The translations under genes were made by a program, and so were the position numbers. Below the pieces are notes generated by a model. It was given only the letters and a program-made list of their open reading frames with translations. It had not been told where the DNA came from and did no database searches. Below are positions 7,368 through 12,692 of a stretch of 12,692 nt of DNA, one piece after another. The stretch comes from JBGRQB01 sp041725875 (GTDB taxonomy: Bacteria; Bacteroidota; Ignavibacteria; Ignavibacteriales; Melioribacteraceae): contig JBGRQB010000133.1 in assembly GCA_041725875.1 (NCBI GenBank), positions 1 to 12,692 on the forward strand, given 5' to 3'. Numbering within the stretch: position 1 is the stretch's first letter; every line of letters begins with the position of its first letter.

Positions 7368-7772
7368 ATGCCACTTAAAATAAACAGCAACTGGAACCAG
7401 GAACCGATACTATCTCCTGCCCTTTCTGAAACGGAGATTAAAATATTAATTGTAAACGGAGCATTAAAATATGAAGAGATTAAAAGAGCCATAAAAGAAA
7501 ACAATTTGTGGGTAGTTAAAGGTCCTCACAAAGATAAATCTAATAATACGGTTGTATCTCTCTTTCAGGAAAGCTCCGATTCCAAAGATAATTATCTGCT
7601 GAACCTGCATATAAAAAAGAAAACATTTGATAATGGCGACAGCTGGATTTTTGACAATAGAATGGGAAAAGGTGCACCACCTGAAAGTATAATATTAAAC
7701 GAAAAACCTGATGAACAGGAAAACAGCTGGACGCAGCTGTTAAGCCTGAAAAATAAACTCAATTCACAATAA
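7368..7772 (+). CDS. Hypothetical protein, 134 aa
   Basis: This is a small soluble protein that I do not recognise. The N-terminal half has a helix-turn pattern (LSETEIKILIVNGALKYEEI) starting near residue 20, followed by NNLWVVKGP. The middle (VVSLFQ...NYLLNLHIKKKTF) alternates hydrophobic and polar residues like a small beta sheet. The end is polar (KPDEQENSWTQLLSLKNKL). There is no signal peptide, membrane helix or conserved catalytic motif. AAGGAG ends six bases before the ATG and decides the start. It lies 20 bp ahead of the transglutaminase-like gene. Small genes next to such enzymes are sometimes inhibitors or chaperones of them, but nothing here shows that directly. Confidence 0.68.
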   Translation: MPLKINSNWNQEPILSPALSETEIKILIVNGALKYEEIKRAIKENNLWVVKGPHKDKSNNTVVSLFQESSDSKDNYLLNLHIKKKTFDNGDSWIFDNRMGKGAPPESIILNEKPDEQENSWTQLLSLKNKLNSQ

Positions 7773-7792
7773 CCAACTTATTCGGAGGTAAT

Positions 7793-8374
7793 ATGAGTAC
7801 CTATAGTAATTCTACATTTGAAGAAAAAGCAAAAAAATGTATTGAAATTGTAAGAAACCATTTGGGAGAACCAACAAACAAACTCTCACGCTACAATGAA
7901 AATGCCGAACTGGAAGCAGGTAAATTTTATGTAGTTTCAAAAGAACGTAAACTGTCCTTGTTGAGAGATGGTCATATTGATACTGCTAACAAAGAAAAAT
8001 ACCTGGCAAATATACTTGAGCTAAAATCAGGAAACTGCGGGGAATATGGTGTATATACAGATATCCTGCTGCGGTTGAAAGGGTTCAAAACATATCAGGT
8101 TGTTGAAGATTACGGTGATGATAACCACTGCTATTCACTTGTTAAATTTGACGGATATTACTGGATAGTTGATGCATGGCATAATATGGTTGAAAAATTC
8201 GGTACTAATATGCCAACAGAAAACAATGCAGTATGTACACCAACAAGTGCCGGAAAACTTCCACTTACCAAAGAATATTGGAATACTGATTTATACGATA
8301 ATCTTAAAGCAGAGGCAGTTGGAAAATCTTCGGCTCTGTCAAAAATAACTTCATTAACTACAACCTGGAAATAA
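7793..8374 (+). CDS. Transglutaminase-like cysteine enzyme
   Basis: This 193-residue protein has the transglutaminase/papain-type triad intact and in the expected order. Cys82 is in SGNCGEYGVYTDILLRLKG, His112 is in DDNHCYSLVKFDG, and Asp127 is in YYWIVDAWH. This is the transglutaminase-like (TGase/YebA-type) cysteine fold, whose members act as proteases, deamidases or amide cross-linkers. The actual reaction and substrate cannot be read here. It is compact: a helical lead-in (1-75), the core (76-130), and a polar tail ending in LTTTWK. It has no signal peptide, unlike most bacterial transglutaminase-like proteins, which are exported. GGAGG at 7784-7788 supports the start. It sits among the toxin-like and wall-lysis genes of the cluster and is the best candidate for an active effector enzyme in this region. 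Confidence 0.82.
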   Translation: MSTYSNSTFEEKAKKCIEIVRNHLGEPTNKLSRYNENAELEAGKFYVVSKERKLSLLRDGHIDTANKEKYLANILELKSGNCGEYGVYTDILLRLKGFKTYQVVEDYGDDNHCYSLVKFDGYYWIVDAWHNMVEKFGTNMPTENNAVCTPTSAGKLPLTKEYWNTDLYDNLKAEAVGKSSALSKITSLTTTWK

Positions 8375-8410
8375 GCTATATAACTCAATTGAAATTTAAG
8401 GAGAAGAATT

Positions 8411-8677
8411 ATGTCATTATTCTATAAAGCATATATAAAAAATGCAGAAGTTGTAATTGACCAGGCGCATAAAATTGAAAAAGCCGATGCAGCAAGGAGA
8501 ATCAAAAGCGGTAAAGATGTGTGGGGAACGAAAAAAAATGCCCACACTTTAGCAGAATCATTATGTGACGGTCAGGGTAATATGAGGCACGCCCCTCATG
8601 TGCTCGGAGGATATAAACATTATCACGATATCAATCATAATTACTCTGGTCACATTTTTTACGGAGACCCGACATAA
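8411..8677 (+). CDS. Small His-rich protein resembling polymorphic-toxin C-termini
   Basis: This is a basic 88-residue protein. The first half is helical (NAEVVIDQAHKIEKADAARRI). The second half carries a histidine-rich block: HAPHVLGGYKHYHDINHN followed by GHIFYG near the C-terminus. The pattern 'HYHD..H......HIFYG' at the very end of the protein resembles tips of RHS/polymorphic-toxin-like proteins, where this module is a putative toxin domain. Here it stands alone, without a carrier or delivery region. A metal-dependent nuclease is a plausible reading of the clustered histidines, but no named family is certain. AAGGAG at 8398-8403 supports the start. A hairpin begins inside its last codons. 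No dedicated immunity gene is evident next to it. Confidence 0.65.
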   Translation: MSLFYKAYIKNAEVVIDQAHKIEKADAARRIKSGKDVWGTKKNAHTLAESLCDGQGNMRHAPHVLGGYKHYHDINHNYSGHIFYGDPT

Positions 8678-8688
8678 CAATGTCGGGT
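8667..8688 (+). terminator. Strong GC-rich hairpin overlapping a stop codon
   Basis: ACCCGACAT at 8667-8675 and ATGTCGGGT at 8680-8688 form a perfect nine-pair stem with a four-base loop (AACA). The stop TAA at 8675-8677 lies at the end of the left arm and in the loop. No T-run follows, so it fits an attenuator, a pause or RNA-stabilising site better than a simple intrinsic terminator. Confidence 0.6.
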
Positions 8689-8689
8689 T

Positions 8690-8739
8690 CCGGGGAGTTG
8701 CTTGATATTGCCTTTGCCAGAGGTAAAGCAGCTCTCCGG
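8690..8739 (+). promoter_or_regulatory. Second long hairpin, just upstream of the lysozyme-like gene
   Basis: CCGGGGAGTTGCTT at 8690-8703 pairs along its whole length with AAGCAGCTCTCCGG at 8726-8739. That is 14 pairs including two G-U wobbles, with a 22-base loop that can itself fold. The wobbles make this an RNA, not DNA, symmetry. It follows the hairpin at 8667-8688 directly and ends 11 bases before the AGGAGG at 8751-8756. It could tune mRNA stability or expression of the downstream gene. Confidence 0.55.
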
Positions 8740-8761
8740 AGTTTCGTAAAAGGAGGAAATT

Positions 8762-10279
8762 TTGTCAAATATATCTCTAATAGAAAATTTGATTGCATCA
8801 AACCAGATTGAGGAAAAATTAAGAACAGGTTCCCAGGCAATAAATGAAATAAGGAGTCTGCAAATTATTTTACACGAAATTGGGTTTGTTAACGAATTAA
8901 ACTGGCAAAAATTTGGTGCTGACGGAAATTACGGAAAGAGTACAAAAAACGCAGTTGCCATATTTAGTAATAAAAACAGTATTAATTCCGACGGCAGTTT
9001 TGTTTCTGAGGAAATTGCCAACCAATTAGTGCGTCTTGTTGAACTTGTTGATGATCTGCGATATTTGAAAAGTCTGATCGATAAAAATTCCGTTGAAGAA
9101 AATATCTGTAAAAACTCCAGCGATAAAATAGGAATCATTGCTCTGCAAACAACATTAAATGATTTAGGTTATGGCAATGATCTTGGTTGGGACAAATATG
9201 GCGCTGACGGAATTTTTGGTTCTTCAACTTCTAATGCACTAAATGCTTTTTGCGAAAAAAATAATTTACCGGCAGATAAAAAATATCTTTCAAGACAGGC
9301 TGCCAGTCTGATAGTTGAAAACTACTCTCCCCTTTTGGGTGAACACTGGAACATTGGAAACGAGCATAAAGAAGTTTCCATCGGAAACCTGAAAATCCAG
9401 CGGGTTACTGAAAACAATAAAAAAAGAATCTATGTTTCAAACGGTATAGAAAAGGTAAGATTTAATGAATATAAAAAAGGAATTTTTTATGTAGGAAAAC
9501 AAAAAGCCGTTGATTTTATAAACAGCAATAAAGAACGGTTAAAGAAATTAAATCTTACTGAATCAGCTATAAACGTAATGATTTCGGTTTCTGAAAATGA
9601 AGGTAATCTGGATGCTATTAATACCTGGGATAATTCTTTTCTGACTGTAGGTATGTTTCAATGGACAATTGGTGCCGATAACAATAAAGGAGAACTTCCT
9701 GCGCTGCTTCAAAAAATCAAGAACAAAGTACCGGATACTTTTAACAAATACTTTGGCAGACTCGGTCTTAATGTTACTGAAACTGATGATATTTACGGTT
9801 ATTTCACTTTGAACAGTATGAAACTTTTATCATCGCTTGAAAAGGAAAAATTAAGGAATATTCATTGGGCTTATTACTTCTGGCTTGCTTGCCAGGATGA
9901 TAATGTTAAAGCAATCCAGATTGAACATGCTTTGTCACGTATCAAAAAGTTTTATCGCTCAGATAACTATCTGATAGGTAAACATCACATAGCAGAGCTG
10001 GCCACTTCTGAATATTCAGTAGGATTGATTCTGGATAATCATGTTAACAGACCCGGATATATAAAGCCTTGTCTTGAAAAAGCTCTTCAGGAACTACAAC
10101 TCGGACATCCGGAATTTTGGACTACCGATGATGAAAGAGAATTCATAAACAAGTATTTGAATATAAGAGAAACTTACGGGAAATATCCTATGACAGATGC
10201 TGCGCACAGAGCAGAAGTAACAAAAAAATATCTGACTAACGGAACCATTTCCGATGAAAGAAATACATTTATAATTTAA
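8762..10279 (+). CDS. Peptidoglycan-binding, lysozyme-like protein (TTG start)
   Basis: This 505-residue protein has two tandem PG_binding_1-type repeats, about 31-75 (FGADGNYGKST) and 127-171 (YGADGIFGSST). Both have the 'DG.(Y/F)G..T..A...F' wall-binding core. A lysozyme/transglycosylase-like region from about 268 follows: ISVSENEGNLDAINTWDN at 274-291, then GMFQWTIGA. Glu278 or Glu280 is the likely catalytic acid. The C-terminal 100 residues are helical and unassigned. The expected role is binding and cutting peptidoglycan. There is no N-terminal signal peptide, so it must reach the wall by another route, by lysis or by a delivery system, if that is its job. The start is TTG at 8762, chosen because AGGAGG at 8751-8756 is correctly placed and no ATG lies near. 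Confidence 0.82.
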   Translation: MSNISLIENLIASNQIEEKLRTGSQAINEIRSLQIILHEIGFVNELNWQKFGADGNYGKSTKNAVAIFSNKNSINSDGSFVSEEIANQLVRLVELVDDLRYLKSLIDKNSVEENICKNSSDKIGIIALQTTLNDLGYGNDLGWDKYGADGIFGSSTSNALNAFCEKNNLPADKKYLSRQAASLIVENYSPLLGEHWNIGNEHKEVSIGNLKIQRVTENNKKRIYVSNGIEKVRFNEYKKGIFYVGKQKAVDFINSNKERLKKLNLTESAINVMISVSENEGNLDAINTWDNSFLTVGMFQWTIGADNNKGELPALLQKIKNKVPDTFNKYFGRLGLNVTETDDIYGYFTLNSMKLLSSLEKEKLRNIHWAYYFWLACQDDNVKAIQIEHALSRIKKFYRSDNYLIGKHHIAELATSEYSVGLILDNHVNRPGYIKPCLEKALQELQLGHPEFWTTDDEREFINKYLNIRETYGKYPMTDAAHRAEVTKKYLTNGTISDERNTFII

Positions 10280-10311
10280 CATTTTATCAAGTATTCAGAC
10301 CCCTGACTTCT

Positions 10312-10386
10312 GATGAAGACCGGCAATAGTTAAACCCTATAAATAAAAACGTTCAGCATAAAAGAACTATTGTATCGGTCTTCATC
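10312..10386. repeat. Long interrupted inverted repeat
   Basis: GATGAAGACCG (10312-10322) pairs with CGGTCTTCATC (10376-10386), and CAATAGTT (10324-10331) with AACTATTG (10365-10372). A small internal bulge separates the two, and the loop is 33 bases. Nineteen pairs in all sit between the lysozyme-like and membrane-protein genes, ending 21 bases before the latter's ATG. It could be a terminator, an RNA structure controlling the next gene or a MITE-like remnant. No target-site duplication is obvious. Confidence 0.6.
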
Positions 10387-10407
10387 CTTTAATTACGGAA
10401 TTGTAAT

Positions 10408-10839
10408 ATGGATATTACCAGAGACAAGTCAAATGAAAAACCGGTAAAAAAAGCACCAAACAGGGAGCTCCATAAATTTTTTGTCTGGCTGGCAATTTTA
10501 TGTATATATCTCTTCTTATTTATCGCTACGGGGTACATTACATTTTACGATCAGGGATTTAACCATCCGGAAAAAAAGATTGAACGATATCAAACAATAC
10601 TAAAGGAACATTATAACATTTATTCCAAGAACAATACAAATGTTAATTTTTCAGAATTTCAGAAGGATTTTGAAAAGGTGGTTTACGAGTTGATTAAAAC
10701 TTCGGCAAAAGAAGATGGAGATCAACAAGGTCTGGCATCACAATCTTTTAACATTGTTCTCGGTGCTGTTCTTGCCTTCCTTTCTGCTACCTCAACTATG
10801 ATTTTCCAGCAAAGAATTACAGGGAAAAGAGAGAAGTGA
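10408..10839 (+). CDS. Small two-helix membrane protein
   Basis: This 143-residue protein has two probable transmembrane helices, about 24-47 (FFVWLAILCIYLFLFIATGY) and 112-133 (FNIVLGAVLAFLSATSTMIF). The basic N-terminus (KPVKKAP) and basic C-terminus (RITGKREK) suggest both ends lie inside the cell. The polar middle (48-111) would then lie outside. The helix count, short length and position after a lysozyme-like gene recall holin-like lysis partners, but the large outer loop is atypical and no holin family is recognised. Only a weak CGGA precedes the ATG. The long inverted repeat just upstream suggests separate regulation, so it may or may not belong to the cluster. Confidence 0.7.
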   Translation: MDITRDKSNEKPVKKAPNRELHKFFVWLAILCIYLFLFIATGYITFYDQGFNHPEKKIERYQTILKEHYNIYSKNNTNVNFSEFQKDFEKVVYELIKTSAKEDGDQQGLASQSFNIVLGAVLAFLSATSTMIFQQRITGKREK

Positions 10840-10883
10840 ATTTATTTTGAAAAGCTTTAATAAATAGTGCGGCATTAATAATA

Positions 10884-10909
10884 AACAACCCGGCATAAAC
10901 CAGGCTGTT
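10884..10909. terminator. Probable bidirectional terminator between convergent genes
   Basis: AACAACC at 10884-10890 pairs imperfectly with GGCTGTT at 10903-10909 around a GG/CC-closed loop. It lies in the 99-bp gap between converging genes. Read on the - strand, the stem is followed by TTGTTTATTATT-like T-rich sequence, which fits termination of the CobN-like transcript. Termination in the other direction is less clear. Confidence 0.5.
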
Positions 10910-10938
10910 CAAAATTATATTATTATGATTTAATAGCT

Positions 10939-12692
10939 CTATTTTATTGTATCATTTCTTTTCTTTGATTTGGAATACCATCCGTAAACAAAAATAATAA
11001 GTAAAACAAATATCCACACAGAAGGTTCTTTTATAACATTTCTATTTTCATTGTTTGATTTTTTATTAACCTCTGTTACTTCAAGTCCTTCAATTGTTTT
11101 TTGCGGAAGTTCTTTTAAGTTTTTATTTACTTCGGTTTTCGCAAACTGTGCCGGATCAGGAACTTTTGCAATTATGTTTTGAACATTTTGTACTTTTGTC
11201 AGAGCCTCATTGTAAGTGTCAATTTTTGCTTTCAGACCCGGAATCTGTTCCATATTTTTTACAATTGCGTCAGAAAGTTTTTTGTTATCGCAAATGTTGC
11301 CGCTGCAGGCCAGACCGACTTTCTCAACTGTGTTCACAAATTCTTTTGTGAGTTTCTCAACAACTTCTTTATCAGGATTCCAATATTCTTTTCTCGTAAC
11401 TTCTATCATCCTTGCCAGAATATTTTGATACGCCCACAAATTATCTGCATCTTCAAACTTTTCTTTTATATCCAGATCAAATTTATCTTCAACATAAACT
11501 TCGTACATTTCCTGCCATTTGGTTTCATCAACTGTTTCGGGAACAGTAACCTGCCAGCCCCAGAGATGCGACACAACTCTCTTAATAAATCGGGCACCTG
11601 AATATCCTTCGTCCATCATTTTATTTATCCAGGCAGGATTAAGATATCTGCTACGCATCTCCCTTCCCATAAACTTGTTTAATGATTCTTGTCGCGGATT
11701 TGAAGGATCACTCAGATTTGTAACATAAACTTCAGGAGATTCTCCATTTACTGATCTGACAGCCATTGCGGTAGAACCCAAGTATTGATAGAAATCATCA
11801 TTATCCAAAGTTCCGTACAGATTGGTTGAACGACTGTGCACAGAAATTTTAACATCTTTCAGAGCTGACTTAAACAAATCTTTACTGCTGAAATTTATTC
11901 CGTCCAGTTGTTTCTCTTTTTCCTCTGCTTTGTCACCCCAAAATCCTTGTCCGTACAAATGACTCATTCTGTTAAAGAATACAGATACAACTTCCTCTTC
12001 CTTTTCCCAGGTGCCGGAAGCTTCAATAACATCTTCCATTCCTGTTCCGTAGTTGCCGGGCGCAACAGAAAACATCCTTACCGAAGCTAAACGATCAGCC
12101 AGTTTTTTATCCACGCCTTTACCGATAAGTTGTTTTCTGAGCGTCTCTATATGTTGGCGAACGAAATTATCTTTTTCATCTTGTTTTTTTGCCAAGCCCA
12201 CAGCTTTATCAAGAAACTGCATAAGGTTTGAAAAAATATCTCTGTACAATCCTGAAGGAATCATTACCACATCTATTCGCGGTCTTTTTAATATGTGTCT
12301 CGGAATTACTTCGAGTCCGGTTACCTTGCCCCATTCATTCCATTTTGGTTTTATCCCTAGCAAATATAAAATTTGAGATTCCTGAACTCCTTCGTGTCTG
12401 ATACATTCTGTACTCCATAAGTTGAAAGTCAGTTTTCCAGGATAACTCCCTTTTTCCGATCTGTAAGTTTTAAGAAGTTCATCGGCCATTTTTGCGCCAA
12501 GTTTATAAACCGCCTTTGAAGGAATTTTCGACGGATCAAATGCATAAAAGTTTTTTCCGGTAGGAAGTGCATTTGGATTTCTGATTGGATCTCCTCCTTT
12601 TCCGGTTGGAACCATTTTTCCGTTTAGCGCATTAATTAATGATTGAAGTTCGCGCTTTGCACTTTGTCTGATTTTACTATCAAACTCTTTTG
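10939..12692 (-). CDS. CobN / Mg-chelatase H-like large subunit, C-terminal part with membrane anchor (5' end cut)
   Basis: This is the C-terminal part of a cobaltochelatase-type large subunit. The frame is open to the right edge, where codons 12690-12616 read as coding sequence ending LQSLINALNGK. The Met at 12615-12613 is therefore internal and the real start lies beyond the window. Full CobN/BchH proteins exceed 1,200 residues. Hallmarks are VPTGKGGDPIRNPNALPTG and NFYAFDPSKIPSKA, then the QILYLLGIKPKW and GLEVIPR segments. A CobN-like LACSGNIC cysteine pair follows near the end. The last 25-30 residues form a hydrophobic helix (VWIFVLLIIFVYGWY) with a lysine-rich tail (SKSKKRNDTIK), so the protein is anchored to the membrane, unlike classical CobN. 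It may insert a metal into a tetrapyrrole or act in envelope metal/cobalamin handling; the substrate cannot be told. Confidence 0.88.
   Translation of the reverse strand, partial: KEFDSKIRQSAKRELQSLINALNGKMVPTGKGGDPIRNPNALPTGKNFYAFDPSKIPSKAVYKLGAKMADELLKTYRSEKGSYPGKLTFNLWSTECIRHEGVQESQILYLLGIKPKWNEWGKVTGLEVIPRHILKRPRIDVVMIPSGLYRDIFSNLMQFLDKAVGLAKKQDEKDNFVRQHIETLRKQLIGKGVDKKLADRLASVRMFSVAPGNYGTGMEDVIEASGTWEKEEEVVSVFFNRMSHLYGQGFWGDKAEEKEKQLDGINFSSKDLFKSALKDVKISVHSRSTNLYGTLDNDDFYQYLGSTAMAVRSVNGESPEVYVTNLSDPSNPRQESLNKFMGREMRSRYLNPAWINKMMDEGYSGARFIKRVVSHLWGWQVTVPETVDETKWQEMYEVYVEDKFDLDIKEKFEDADNLWAYQNILARMIEVTRKEYWNPDKEVVEKLTKEFVNTVEKVGLACSGNICDNKKLSDAIVKNMEQIPGLKAKIDTYNEALTKVQNVQNIIAKVPDPAQFAKTEVNKNLKELPQKTIEGLEVTEVNKKSNNENRNVIKEPSVWIFVLLIIFVYGWYSKSKKRNDTIK

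Noticed and set aside
8680..8811. Short ORF of 43 codons starting at an ATG inside the hairpin, reading MSGSGELLDIAFARGKAA
   Set aside because: It overlaps the start of the well-supported TTG gene, has no ribosome binding site at the right distance, and lies on stems that explain its base composition.
11179..11601. 140-codon + strand open frame opposite the CobN-like gene
   Set aside because: It is Phe/Cys/Ile-rich, has no recognisable motif, and lies antisense to a conserved coding region.
12613..12615. ATG as the start of the CobN-like gene
   Set aside because: The frame is open upstream to the window edge and encodes sequence continuous with the CobN motif (ALNGK before VPTGKGGDP), so this Met is internal.
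1..12692. CRISPR array, tRNA or rRNA genes, insertion sequences, integrase or phage structural genes
   Set aside because: No regularly spaced repeats, cloverleaf-like sequence, rRNA signature, transposase or integrase motifs were seen on either strand, so mobility of the cluster is not supported by the window.

Overview
The window is AT-rich and densely packed. Everything from the left edge to about 10.84 kb is on the + strand and is closed by a convergent - strand gene. The two genes at the edges are cut off: the first runs in from the left edge and the last continues past the right edge. The lineage looks like the Bacteroidota/Ignavibacteriota-Chlorobi side of bacteria. This is inferred from base composition, a NarL-type two-component pair, a LytTR regulator and a CobN-like protein with a C-terminal membrane anchor. 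Clear AAGGAG/AGGAGG ribosome binding sites before most cluster genes fit an Ignavibacteria-like genome somewhat better than core Bacteroidetes, where such sites are usually weak. No taxonomic marker is present, so this remains an inference.

Region 1 (1-2075) is regulatory. It holds the C-terminal part of a HisKA_3/HATPase sensor kinase, a NarL/LuxR-type response regulator whose start overlaps the kinase by 29 bp, and a short LytTR DNA-binding protein with only a stub of a receiver domain. The next 278 bp contain two perfect 12-bp palindromes and a possible LytTR-type direct repeat. They lead into the first gene of the accessory cluster.

Region 2 (2354-10839) is a run of co-directional genes with short gaps, probably one accessory system. 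It encodes a DUF2589 protein with a C-terminal Ig-like domain, a divergent relative of it, a second DUF2589-Ig protein, and a four-cysteine zinc ribbon. Next come a protein resembling an inactivated C39/papain-like peptidase, a long helical protein and an unrecognised 134-aa protein. The last four are a transglutaminase-like enzyme with an intact Cys-His-Asp triad, a histidine-rich 88-aa protein resembling polymorphic-toxin tips, a protein with two peptidoglycan-binding repeats plus a lysozyme-like domain, and a two-helix membrane protein. No gene in the cluster shows a Sec signal peptide. RNA hairpins punctuate the run at 3240-3261, 8667-8740 and 10312-10386, and probably set different expression levels.

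Region 3 (10939 to the right edge, - strand) is the C-terminal part of a CobN/magnesium-chelatase-H-like large subunit ending in a transmembrane helix. It is separated from the cluster by a probable bidirectional terminator and is likely functionally unrelated.

Reading of the whole: a regulated, cytoplasmically made set combining self-similar DUF2589 scaffold-like proteins with one intact cysteine enzyme, one decayed cysteine-peptidase-like protein, a toxin-like small protein and a wall-degrading protein. A conflict or effector-type system, or a wall/envelope-acting assembly, is a reasonable hypothesis. The sequence alone does not prove it.
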